A stretch of 64,000 nt of DNA from Pollenia angustigena (lineage: Eukaryota; Arthropoda; Insecta; Diptera; Polleniidae): assembly GCA_930367215.1 (NCBI GenBank), contig OV884059.1, positions 98,692,993 through 98,756,992 of the forward strand, read 5' to 3'. The notes under the pieces are model-generated. The model was not told where the DNA came from and ran no database searches. It saw only the letters and a list, made by a program, of their open reading frames with translations. Positions 43,301 through 53,811 of this stretch are shown piece after piece. The position numbers were made by a program, and so were the translations under genes. Each line of letters begins with the position of its first letter. Within the stretch, counting starts at the first letter, position 1.

Positions 43301-46300
43301 ATCGGTGGCGACTGTTTCTTTGCTAAGTTACTATTAAGTTAGTTTAAAAAACACGTTTGCATCATTGATGCCAGAAAGATGCAGAGACATTCAGCCTTAT
43401 TCCGGTTGTCGTTGTCGTAATCGCTCAAGTCGTTTTTGTAAGAGATTAAAGAAACACACAACCAGTGTTCTTAAATCTGTTACAACAAACGACTTGAGCG
43501 ATTACGAAAACGACAACCGGAATAAGGCTGATTTCCTTTTAATTTCGTATTTGTTAGGATAAATTACATACTTTTTGTTTTTTCACTTTGCTTATAACTA
43601 GATTTAAATATCGCCCTTTTATTAAACTTGGAAGTATATCAAAGATACTAATAAGTAAATACGTAAAATTACAACTTTAAACTGGGATAACTGCATAAGC
43701 ATACCTACAGACGTATGTACGCACAAAAAAAAAATAAGTTCTTTGTGTATGCCCATAATTGATCGATTTAATTGAGATTCAAATGAAAAATTGCCAAAAT
43801 TTTGATAAAAATAAAAAAATCGATTTAAAAGCCCAATAATTGATTTCAGTATAAAATCGCATACGTAAATTCGATTGCAAAAAATCGATTTTTTGCCACA
43901 AAATCGATTTTCGATTGGAATCGACATCGATTTACCATTCCTAGTATAAACTATTTCTAAGCCGAATTTATATTGAATATTGCCGATTTAATTAAAGTGT
44001 GATACAATTTGACACTTTTTTTTTGAGACAAGACGGGCACCAGGCGTTTTCGAAATATACCGTTATTTTGAAAATGGCGCAGGTTGCACAACATATATTT
44101 GCGTAACTCAAAAACGGTTTAGTTTTGCTGAAATTACTAAAAAAAATTCAGCAATAACATTTCCTTTAAGAAAAGTTAAACATTTTTCTAATATGCGCAG
44201 TCGTTTAAGAAACTAATTTTTTTTTTTTTTTTTGCAAAAAAATTTTTGTTTGTTAAAAATTCATTAAAAAATATAACAAACGAAGTTGCAAACTACCATA
44301 AATGATTAAAATTTGTTAACATGTTAAGGACATACGACTCCTGGGCAGTTATGGGACTTTTTCTTCAATATATTTCTAGTCTGTATTAAACATTTTGTAT
44401 TGGAACTCCCTTAAGGAATGAAAATAGCGGGTAGGTATTAAACAAATTATTGAGATGAAAAATAAAGTAGGGTCATATATTTGATCCATCTATGGGCATC
44501 CTAGGGTCTAGGGTCAGTGTTTTTTGTGAAAAATTTGTTTTTTTCTGAAATTTACTCACATCATTGTCTACCCAATGCCCCTTACTTTGTAAAATACTTT
44601 TATCGGCCATATTCTGGAAACCGAAATCACATGAAATTGAAATCGTGTGGGACTTTAAAATTAATTTTTTTAAATTAACGTAGCTTTTCCGGATTTCAAA
44701 AGTAGTTATGAATAATATGAAAGAAAATATTTTTAGGAACTTTAACCACAGGGTAGTTTTCAAAATTTGTTCGATTTCAATCTCACGAATTCGATTTCCA
44801 GAGCATGGTTGTAAAGTTCAAAAAATGCAAATTGCAGGGATTTAAAAAAGAAGCCGCCTTAATTTTTGTCTGCTAATTTTAAAGACAATTTCTTTTCTTT
44901 ATAACTTAAGTGATTTAATTTCTTTTTATTTCTTTTTTTTTTAATGATTTTACTCCAAATTTTGATATCTTTAATAAGGCTAAAGTTCATCAAATTTAAT
45001 TTTCATTAAATTATATTTATGAAGAAAGGAATTTTTACAACATGAAATTAATTAAAATTTATTGATAATTTTTCATTCTTAACTGCCGCGGGGAAGAAAA
45101 AATGAAAAATTATCAAAAAATTTTAATTAATTTCATGCTTTAAAAATTTGCATCTTCATAAAAAATAAATAAAGATATATTTGGATTAAAAAAAACACAA
45201 ACAGTTCAATAAAAATAACCACAAAACTAATTTAATGATTTTACGCCAAAAATACATTGCCGTAATAAGTTATAAAATAAATAATTGCTTAGTCAATATT
45301 TTAAAATAGATTTATATATTTTTATTTATTTTGAGATTATGGTCGATTGCACTATGCTAGTAGCAAAATTAGACAAGCCGGCCACATGGCGATTAAGCAT
45401 AATTCGGGTACGCTGAATCCAATGGTGCCCACGGTTTTTTTAGGTTAGCGCTTGTTTTTGAGATATACCGTAACTTTGAATATGGAGGAGGTTGCACAAC
45501 ATATATTCGCGTAACTCAAAAACGGTTTAGTTTATTAAAAAACAAAAAAAAAAACTAAAATTCCGCAATAAAATTTTCTTTAAAACTTTAAAGTGGAGTT
45601 GGTCATACATTTTACAAATCTAGGGGAACAGATATAGTGCGATGTTTTAAATGCCAGGGTTATAATCATAAGGCGACTGAATAAAAAAATGAAGAAATGT
45701 GTTATAGATGTCATGGAAACCATAAATCTAAAGATTGCGTAAAAGAAATTACAAAAAAGTGTATCAATTGCATTAGAACAAATAGAAGGCTTAACATGGG
45801 ACTTGATGAAAATCATGTATCATCAAGTAAAGAATGTCCAGTTTACCAAAATAAACTTGACATCAAAAAGAAAAGATTAGGTTTAATGGCATAACAGTCA
45901 CTGCAAATTAAAGGTATCTACACAAATATAAGTGGACTGACTAACAACTTCAATCAATTGGAAATTATTACAGAGGAACAAAACCCAGAATTTATAATAC
46001 TGACAGAGACACATTTAACAAAAAAGATAGATGAAAAGGAAATACAAATAAAAGAATATGACAATTATATTACACACTCAAATTCAAACAGGACAGGTGG
46101 AGTTCTTATTTACTTTAAAAAACAATGGAATGTGACACCAATTCGTGAAATAACACTAGATTCAAATTATTGGATAAGTGCATATTTGGCAAAAGTAAGA
46201 AACTTTCAGATAATAATAATGGCTGTATATAGATCACCAAGTAGCAGTGAAGCAGAATTTTTCGAGGTTTTTTAACAAATAATTAAAGACATGTGTGAAA

Positions 46301-49171
46301 CAAATTACGATATATTAATAGCAGGAGACTTCAACATAGACTGGCGCAAGGAAGAAACATAAAATCAGAATGGAAAATATTTTAAATGATAATGGACTCA
46401 AACAAGTAGTAAACGAATATACTAGAATCACACAAAACTCAATGACATTAATAGACTATTCAATAAGAAGCATACAATATGTAACATTTCAACTGCAAAT
46501 TATAATGAAAATAAACGGACCATGAAGCAATAGTCATTAAAATCGAATATAGGAATGAAAATCAAACAAACATAATAAAAACATAAATTGAAATGTTTAA
46601 ATACAATAAAGATTTATTTAACAAGGAATTTGGTGCAATATTAAAATATAATGAAAATGACAATATTAATAGTAGTGTGGATAAAATGGAATTGTGTTTT
46701 GAGAGAACAATTAAGAAATTTACGAAGAAGAAAATAATTAATACAAAATTCGAGATTAACAAATGGTTTAACGAAGAACTAAAAACACTCAAAAGAGAAA
46801 AAATTATGAAATACCAAATTGCTAAAGCTGAAATGAAAAAATTTAAACAACATGTTGAATATATATGCAAAAAAATCGGCAAAAAAAATTCGGTTTTTTA
46901 AAAGGGTGCGATATAAAGTATCGACAATAACAGCAATAAATATGTACAACACCATGGTCAAACCACATTTTGAATTTGGATCTACAATTGTATATGCTTG
47001 CTGCACAACAAGCCAATTAGAAAGACTACAAAAACTTCAAAGCAAGGACATGCGTTCTATTTTAAAATGCAACAGATTTACCCATATAAAGTTAATGCTT
47101 GATGCGCTAAGGTGGCTCAATATACAACAGAGACTGGAACTAAATATAATAACGTTTATTCAAAAAATGAGGATGGGAAATGCTCCTGACTACCTAATCG
47201 TTCAAATTAATTACGTAGGAGGGGTACAGCCATACAATTTAAGAAACTCAGACAACTTTAGACTGCAAAGGGTGACAACAACAGCAATGCAAATATCACT
47301 TTTCTTTAAGGGATTAAAATTATAAAACTCACTACCAAATAGCGTTAAATCGGAAATAAATACTAATATATTTAAAAAAAAATTGCACAATTTGTTAGAA
47401 ATAATATAATTCAAGAAAATGTATGAAAAAATTGTAAAATTATAATTATCAGTATAATTTAAAGTATAATAAAAACTACTTATTAATACACAAAAAAAAA
47501 ATCCTAGGCGCTGCAGCAGCCAAATTTAAGAATTTTATTAAACCGGCATATGTTTGGTTGAAATTCTTAAATTTGGCTACTGCAGCGCCTAGGATGCCCC
47601 TAGATGGGCAAAATGTATGACCAACTCCACTTTATTTTTTATCTCAATCATTTATTTCTAACATACCTACGCGCTATCTCCATTCCTTAAGGGAGCTCCC
47701 ATACAAAATTTTCAATGCAGACTAGAGATATATTGAAGAAAAAGTACTATAATTGCCAAGGAGTCGCCCCTAGGGGGGAAAAAATGTATGACCGACCTCA
47801 ATCAGATTTAGTTATTAACATTTTCTGGATACATACTTGCCCCTTATCACCACATTTTAAGGGGGCTCCCACACAAATATTGCGTTCTATGAAATTCGTA
47901 AATGAATTAAAATTCATTGTGCCAAGTTCAATCATACACCAGCTTTTGAAAATATGTACAACAGTTTTAAATACACAAACAAACTACAAACGACGCTTCA
48001 TTTTAGAAATGTTGCAAATTATAAACATACCAATGCAACAAAGAATTAATTTTAAGACAGATACAGACAATGTAGCTCAAAATTACAGACATTTAATTTA
48101 TAAGAATAAGATAGGAAATTAAATAAGTTTATAAAAATGTAATAGAATAATTTTTGTTTCCTGTGTATAATTTTTATTAATTTTCATAATTGACAATTTT
48201 GTTGTTTCATTAAATTTTGTTTATTAAAAAATTTGTTTGAAATATAAAAAAACCAAAAAATCCCTGAGGAAGCTATCCATTGAGATAGCGAAATATTGGA
48301 TAAATTTTAAATAAATATTCTTTATATAAAACGGGCTTGAGCTTGAGAAATTATTGAAAGGAGACAAACAAATTATTTTTTTTCCAAAAAAAAAATTATA
48401 TTTCTAAAACGACTGCTCATATAAAAAAAGAGGTTTTTCTAAGTTTTAAAGGAAATTTTATTGCGGAATTTCAGTTTCTTGTTTGTTTTTGAGTTACGCG
48501 AATATATGTGGTGCAACATCCTTAATTTTTAAAATAACGGTGTATCTCAAAAACAAGAGCTAACCTAAAAAAAACGGTGGGCACCATTGGATCCAAATTA
48601 TGCTAAATCTCCATGTGGCCGGCTTGTCTAAAAAAAGTGTAAATTTCGAGCACAGTGTTATTTTTTAAAAAAGAAAAACTCGGTTTTGTTCTAAAATCTG
48701 AAATTACTCGAAAGTGGATTACTTTAGCATTTTTGGTGTTCTCTTATTCACATCCACATGTTTTTATTCCTTTTCTATTAGAGTAGTAAGTGTTATATGT
48801 GATAAAATTTTCAACAAAAACAACATTTTTGTTGAAACTTGAAACACACCTAATCATTTTTATTATCAAATTGTTCTTACTTCGTTGTATAACGTTTTTA
48901 GGATATCCAGCCTTATCGTGATTGACAATAAGCTTAAAATAATATAAATAATGGATGGTCGAATAATTTATACATTAATAAATATCTCTTTTTCCTTAGA
49001 GAACAATTGGATGCAGAGGCCCGATTAGCCGAGAGTAAGGATAATCCTGCCAACTTTGGTTATGGCTGTAATCGCCATTGTATTTGTGAAATTCCCGGTC
49101 AAGTTCCATGCCCTGGAACTGTTCCCTTACCTGACCATATGCGTGGTAAACATATATTTGCACCAAAATAA
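40317..49171 (+). CDS. mRpS25: Mitochondrial ribosomal protein S25 (mS25), three exons
   Basis: Coding exons are 40317-40453, 40522-40716 and 49000-49171, which join in frame to 167 residues, the size I recall for fly mS25. The protein is part of the small subunit of the mitochondrial ribosome and acts in the matrix. It opens [13 protein letters not shown], continues with [35 protein letters not shown] (the L51/S25-type thioredoxin-like domain) and closes with a Cys-rich tail ([20 protein letters not shown]). In human mitoribosomes mS25 cysteines help hold an iron-sulfur cluster. Intron 1 (40454-40521) starts GC and ends AG; only this junction keeps the frame. Intron 2 (40717-48999) is 8283 bp, GT-AG, and full of transposons. 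AATAAA lies at 49311-49316. Confidence 0.93.
41155..41275. repeat. Short repeat cluster 'tgtcataaygtcc'
   Basis: TGTCATAACGTCC, GTCGTAGTGTCC, TGTCATAATGTCC, TGTCATAATGACC and TGTCATAACGTCC occur within about 115 bp, spaced unevenly. They may be binding repeats of the surrounding element. Confidence 0.5.
41450..42086. mobile_element. TTAGGG-ended MITE, copy 3
   Basis: TTAGGGATATAACTTTTT (41450) and AAAAAGTTATAACCCTA (right end, about 42085) match the ends of the copies at 31213-31693 and 31715-32109. A GAAAAAGTTTCCGCACCG / CGGTGCGGAAACTTTTTTC pair marks an inner inverted repeat (about 41520 and 41970). Confidence 0.6.
42087..42620. repeat. 534-bp palindrome built from inverted tandem units
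   Basis: The left arm (42087-42350) and right arm (42351-42620) are near-perfect reverse complements about the hairpin GCCTTGTT-TCCG-AACAAGGC (42341-42360). Each arm contains about three direct units of roughly 90-120 bp, each with ATGGTATAACAAA, GGCTTCGCTAACTAAAGCTT, CTCTGTATAGC and a self-complementary GCCGGCCTTCGGCCGG block. GC content is far above the surroundings. No coding frame of interest is seen. Confidence 0.8.
43149..43258. mobile_element. 110-bp hairpin element
   Basis: TCAGGCCTGTCACATAAATT (43149) pairs with the reverse arm ending GTGACAAGCCTGA (43258), continuing through CCGATCGAAAGTG / CACTTTTGATCGG. One arm of this family also appears near 30804-30835. Confidence 0.6.
43392..43530. 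mobile_element. 139-bp hairpin element with ~55-bp arms
   Basis: CAGCCTTATTCCGGTTGTCG (43392) is mirrored by CGACAACCGGAATAAGGCTG (ending 43530), continuing through GTAATCGCTCAAGTCGTTT. ATT lies outside both ends. Confidence 0.65.
44975..45175. mobile_element. Two SINE tail fragments, head to head
   Basis: AAAGTTCATCAAATTTAATTTTC...TTTTTCATTCTT (minus-oriented) is followed by AATGAAAAATTATCAAAAAA...TTTCATGCTT (plus-oriented). Both match the tail of the SINEs at 18950 and 32345. The tRNA-like heads are missing. Confidence 0.55.
45640..47440 (+). pseudogene. Internally deleted non-LTR retrotransposon
   Basis: A gag tail with Cys/His knuckles ([23 protein letters not shown], then CINC...C) at 45640-45890 is followed by an endonuclease ([36 protein letters not shown]) at 45925-46350. 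The reverse transcriptase core, including its catalytic Asp-Asp motif, is not found. After a degenerate segment (46590-46870) the C-terminal region resumes ([56 protein letters not shown]) to about 47408. Stops separate the parts. The clade is not the same as the jockey-type LINE at 5484-10225. It is dead. Confidence 0.75.
47501..47594. repeat. 94-bp hairpin (35-bp arms)
   Basis: ATCCTAGGCGCTGCAGCAGC (47501) is mirrored by GCTACTGCAGCGCCTAGGAT (ending 47594), and the arms extend through CAAATTTAAGAATTT with one mismatch. Confidence 0.65.
47880..48345 (+). pseudogene. Penelope-like element, 3' end fragment
   Basis: The open stretch to 48122 ends [20 protein letters not shown], then a [14 protein letters not shown] string. 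This matches the end of the GIY-YIG endonuclease domain of Penelope-like elements (spaced KR, E and TDT residues). About 130 bp downstream is CCTGAGGAAGCTATCCATTG followed by AGATAGCGAAA, a short inverted motif often found in their 3' regions. Catalytic residues of the endonuclease and the whole reverse transcriptase are absent. Confidence 0.5.
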
Positions 49172-49334
49172 AATTAAACTTTAAATGCTTAAAAATCTTA
49201 GTTTTAATATAAATTAAAATGAAATTGCTTAATACAAACTGTTAAGATGAAAAAATGTGTTAACTAATTGTTTAAAAAGTCAAGATTGTTGTTAATGAAA
49301 ACAAAGAGGAAATAAAAAAAAGTTTCATCTAATT
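49172..49334. terminator. Shared 3' region of two convergent genes
   Basis: The mRpS25 stop (49171) and the RBM18-like stop (49335) are 163 bp apart. AATAAA for the plus gene is at 49311-49316, just before the minus gene's stop. A minus-strand ATTAAA variant is near 49202-49207. If both are used, the transcripts overlap in antisense. Confidence 0.5.
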
Positions 49335-50325
49335 TTATCTTCTCTTGGGTCTTTGGTGACGGCTGTATGGACCAGAATTGGTCTTGTGATATGTTCTTCT
49401 TTGTGACGTCGAAGCTGCAGAATTTGCATCACGGTCTTTATTAAATTGATATTTTTGTATTAAAGGTACTTCACAGGCTAGTGACTGATTGAATTCTAAA
49501 TCATCTGTTTGTGACTCTAAAAGTTTGAGCTTTTGCTCAATGGCTTTAATAGCTTCTTCTTTGCTTATTCTACCTTCCTTCTTGCCAGTTCCTAAAGCGG
49601 GTATTTCTATTTTTGGCTTAGGACGTTCCAATTCGTCCTAAAAAAAATAGTTGTAATTTAACGTTATGTAAGAAAAATGTTTTATTGAAACTTACATAAT
49701 TAACATTTTTGGCTAACCTCACTGCAATGGGACGATTTAAAACCATATGCCCATTAAGTTTTTCCAATGCTGTTACAGCACCCTCTGCCTTAAAATTAAA
49801 CAAAGGAAAGCAATATGTTAAGATTTAAAAGGAATAGGTATTTTTAAATTTTGTAATTGCTACAGGTACAAGTAGTTTTCAAAATCACTTAAAAACCCGC
49901 TGTATCACAATTACTTTTTCCGCAGGACTTAAAACTTTTATATTCAAATTAATTTTTCTTAAGCTTTAAAAATTTACATTACTCTTACCTTAGCGAACGT
50001 AACAAATGCGTAGCCTCTTGATTGACCCTGTAGCGGGCCACCTTTGTGAAACAACATATCAAATTTTTCAATGGCGCCGCATTTTTGCACAATTTTCAAA
50101 AGTTGAAACCCATAGTTTTGAAAAAGAATAAGTGAAATATTTACAAATTAGTTTTAAATAAAAACAAACAAGGACCTAATAATCAACTTACTCGTTTAGT
50201 CTGGCATCCAAATTTCCTACCCATATACGTCGTTCTTCTAAAACCCCAGATGTGCTAGTAGAAGCCTTTAAATTTTAAAATTAGACCAGGTTGATAAAAT
50301 AAACATCTAAGTACAAATTTACCAT
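49335..50325 (-). CDS. RBM18: RNA-binding protein 18-like RRM protein, five exons
   Basis: Coding exons on the minus strand are 50325-50323 (the ATG alone), 50265-50192, 50109-49989, 49788-49696 and 49637-49335. They total 594 nt, 197 residues, close to vertebrate RBM18 (about 190). One RRM fills residues 13 to about 95: RNP2 IWVGNL (15-20) and RNP1 RGYAFVTF (57-64), then ALEKLNGHMVLNRPIAVRLAK. The tail has an ISKEEAIKAIEQKLKLLE helix and a basic end (PYSRHQRPKRR), as in RBM18. The molecular role of this family is poorly known. The acceptor of exon 3 is GG instead of AG (50111-50110); a single base change would restore it. Other junctions are GT-AG. The Harbinger-like element at 50557 sits 232 bp upstream of the start. 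Confidence 0.8.
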
Positions 50326-50556
50326 TTAATTTACAGGTTTTTCAATAAATTAACGCAATTCAGATAATTTTTGTTAGAAACGCTAAAATTGGGAGAAATT
50401 TAATCAATACACTCAGCAGCTGTAAATAAATGTTGCCAGAAGATTCAAATGTAAATTGGTCATTAATGGTTACTTCTAGAGTTGCACATTTATATTATTA
50501 TTGAAGTGGGGTTCACACTAACGATTGCGAGTGACACTTGAGCAAACTTTTCGTTA
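50326..50556 (-). promoter_or_regulatory. 5' region of the RBM18-like gene
   Basis: The interval should hold the 5' UTR and proximal promoter. No TATA box is evident. It is bounded upstream by the element starting at 50557. Confidence 0.3.
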
Positions 50557-51251
50557 GGGCACTGCTACACATTCAATAAATATCGTGATATTTCTAGTAT
50601 CACGATATTTATTGAATGTGAAGCATGCAATATTGATGGATCGCGATCCATATCGCAGAATGGCCTAAAATATGAAATCCAGATCGCGGATCGTGGATCG
50701 CGTGATAAATATTGAACGTGTAGCATTTTCATGATATTAAATAGTCATGATATGTCAGTAAAAATTGTCAAAATAAAAGAAATAAAATACGCAGTGAAAA
50801 AATTAAACAAATAAAAAGTAAAACAATTGACAAAATTTGTGTAAAGTTTATTGAAATAAAGGGTAATGGCAGAAGACAGTGAAATCGAGTGTGTTCTGTC
50901 GGTGGAATCGGAATTAACCAGTGAAAAAATTATTTTTAAAAGATTTCATTTTTAATTTGGAGGCATTGCCGGAATTGTGAATTCGTCGGCTAAAGCTTAT
51001 TCCGACAAAATAAAAAGAGCGACTGCATTGCAAAAATTATTAAAGGTTTTTAAAAAAAGCAAGCAAAATAGCTAAACAGGCTTTCTTTTGGTTTTCTCGC
51101 TACATTGATAAACGACCCGCACAGCACAAAAATAACATAAATACTGACGCGATAAATATTGAACATGTAGCATACGCTCGTGATCCATCAATATTTTAAA
51201 ATGGATCGCGATCCAAATATCACGATATTTAATGAACGTGTAGCAGTACCC
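50557..51251. mobile_element. PIF/Harbinger-like element with MADF-like coding remnant
   Basis: GGGCACTGCTACACATTCA (50557) and, on the other strand, GGGTACTGCTACACGTTCA (ending 51251) are flanked by TTA (50554-50556, 51252-51254), the Harbinger target. Subterminal text holds many ATCGTGATAT / GGATCGCGATCC palindromes, including a perfect one at about 50576-50616. A plus-strand remnant from ATG at 50867 (MAEDSEIECV, then AKAYSDKIKRATALQKLLK) resembles the MADF/Myb-SANT DNA-binding protein that Harbinger elements carry. It is broken by stops. The DDE transposase is missing. Confidence 0.7.
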
Positions 51252-51254
51252 TTA

Positions 51255-52398
51255 GTCAACCGCAAAATCACAGTTTAATGGTGAGAAGATTGGGGAACGG
51301 TACTCAGTTTCACATACTCTGCAATTCTGTTTTCTTTTGTAATTCTCACTTTTTTTAATTTGAAGTTGGTTGTATGTCGTTACTTTAATATAGAAAAAAC
51401 CTAACTAACATTTCCCTTACTTTACAGGAGAAGAAAAAAACTTAATATAAATTGTAGTATTGCAGTTGTGATTTTTTTTTAAACGCAGTTTTTATTAAAT
51501 TGTTTAGAGAATTTAATTAAAGTAACGATGTGTATTTTATATAAAATATAAAACGGTGCAAAACTAAAATTTTATAATCTGGACACTAATGCATTTTCAA
51601 ACCAGAATTTTTAAAAATTGCAGCAAAAAAATTGCAAGTCTTAACGATGACTTACCTTCGCTCAAAAAAAATTCTCTAGGTAATTTATTTTTATATAAAA
51701 AAAAATGATTGGTAATTTATGCAATTAGTATTGAATACAATTTTTGTTAATATTACTAATTAAGTTAGGTTTCTTGTTTTTATTCTGTTGTCAATTGGAA
51801 ATATATATTTTTTTAATAAATTTAGAGATAAGCTAAATTATATTTAACAATTTTTCTAATGTGCTTCTATTAGTCGAATTTCAAATTATAACGCATTCTT
51901 ACGATGATCGTATTCCCCCAATATTTTACATAAAAAACATTACAAAATATTTTACATACAAAATGTACTTCATTGCTAACCAAAGGGTAGCTGGTAGTAT
52001 GAAGAAACATTCCTTATGGCGATTTCTTTTCTGAGAAAAATATGTTACAGAATATACATGTAACATTTTTTAATGTTACCTATAATCAATCGAAGTGTTA
52101 CATGTTGTACAATTTCAATAGACACAATTAGTGATTTTATTTACAACTATTACACTTTCATCATTAATATATTTAATGAGTGATTTTTAAAGCTATTTGA
52201 GCGGTTTCTGCACGCTATTACGTGTTGGAAACAAATATTAACATCTCTAATGGCTTATAAAAATTGAAACTATTATAATATAAATAGACTTTTTGTGATT
52301 TTAATGTGCAAATATTTTTGTATTTTGTTTTAAAACAATTTTTTTACAAAATTATGAGCGGTATGAAAATTATGACAAACAAAATAAAACATTTGTTG
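51255..52398. other. Unassigned AT-rich interval
   Basis: No gene or element ends are recognised. Partly repeated TGTTACA/TGTAACA strings occur near 52045-52105. Confidence 0.4.
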
Positions 52399-52400
52399 TA

Positions 52401-53600
52401 CAGTAGTTTTGACTTAACTGCCTTTTGTTTACGTGCACTTTTAACTCAACTGCACAAAATTTATAATTTTTGTAATTATTCTTTATAATTCCATACAAAT
52501 TCCTTTTTTAAGTGCACTTTGTATACCTGCACATTTTTCATATTTTTGGGGAGCTTTAAAATATTTTCATACAAAACATCAAAGTTAGCTGCACACATAA
52601 AAATATATGGTGACCACTTTTTCACATTAATATCCAATTTAAGCTGTTTATAAACATATAAATCGCAATTATTTTGTTTTTTTCCATAAATTTTTATGTT
52701 CTTTGTGAATTCTCATTGGTTTTGTTAATGTTTCTTTTATATTAAATAAACAGCATACATTGGCTGTTTGTTAGACGATTATGTTTTATATACAACTCCT
52801 AAAAGAATCTTCTGATGATTATCTGACGAGTAACAAAAACATCTAAATCTTATTTTAATTTATTATTTTGATACGCTCGTCTTTAAATTTTGGAATGAAC
52901 CTTTTTGGGACTTTTTGTAAGAGTCGTATAACAATTACTGAGCTACTTAAATAATAACGTTTTTGATGTATGAACATGCTATTTCCAATACAATTTTAAT
53001 AAAACAAACCGGCCTAAGGATCTGAAAAAAAGGATTTTCACAGGATGGTGTTGATTTCGCGAAAATTAAAAGTTTTGGCATGAAAAATACGCTTGATGCC
53101 CTTATTTTACGGCTGAGTATTTCACGAGTTGTAAACTAATACTTACATGAGTCTCATACGACTCTTGATATGCTTTTGAAAGGCTCGTTAGATAATCTCT
53201 ACATACATACATCATAAACGATGCCCTTTACGATTAATATGTCACAATCTCTCAAAGGAATCAGCACGTGTTACAGTTTCTATCGTGCAAGGAATTGTTT
53301 ACAATTTAAAAATGAGCTCGTCGACGATCAAAAACACCCTTTGTGAGATTGCCAGTAGAATCCTAGACGATTGAAAATGCTAGCTGGGTTGAAATAAAAT
53401 ATAAATTTATGTATTAATAAAATACTTTTTTATTCTACTTTTAAGTCAAACACTTTACTTTAGCTGCACTTTTGTGCAGGTAACCACAATTGTGTACCTG
53501 CACATTAAGGCAGGTAAATGCATTTAAGATAACTGCATTTTTGATTGACCTGCACAAAAAATCGTGCAAAGGAGATTGTGCAGCTAAGTCAAAACTACTG
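52401..53600. mobile_element. Tc1/mariner-type MITE (1200 bp)
   Basis: CAGTAGTTTTGACTTAACTG (52401) and, on the other strand, CAGTAGTTTTGACTTAGCTG (ending 53600) are flanked by TA on both sides (52399-52400, 53601-53602). CAGT-starting ends with a TA target are typical of Tc1 elements. Subterminal zones repeat GTGCAC / ACCTGCACA motifs (about 52430-52530 and 53460-53570). No transposase is visible. Confidence 0.75.
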
Positions 53601-53811
53601 TACAAACAAAGTAAGCACCAAAGTTGTAGAACAAGGCAGTATGAACACCTTAAGTAAAAGTAAGGGTAAAATATGCAACATGTTTTGCATGTTTTTCATC
53701 AAGATATTCACAAAAGAACTTGAAAGTTTTTCAAACAGTTGTATTTTTTGTACAAACGAACATAAAATAAATCGCCATTAGTATATGTATGTATATACAT
53801 AAATATATAAA

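Larger units (their letters stand above)
43990..48660. mobile_element. Composite foldback-type complex inside the mRpS25 intron
   Basis: Blocks at 43990-44470 and again at 45345-45600 recur inverted at 47580-47775 and 48420-48660: GCGTAACTCAAAAACGG, GACAAGCCGGCCACATGG, CTTAAGGGAGCTCCCATAC and GTGGAGTTGGTCATACATTT. The arms carry a directly duplicated segment (47605-47705 and 47780-47878). Other TEs lie between the arms: SINE tails, a LINE fragment, a Penelope-like tail and a hairpin. Exact ends and order of insertion cannot be resolved by eye. Confidence 0.55.

Noticed and set aside
46562..47006. Minus-strand frames rich in Phe/Ile/Leu that look membrane-like
   Set aside because: They lie opposite A-rich LINE debris; reverse reading of A-rich coding gives false hydrophobic frames.
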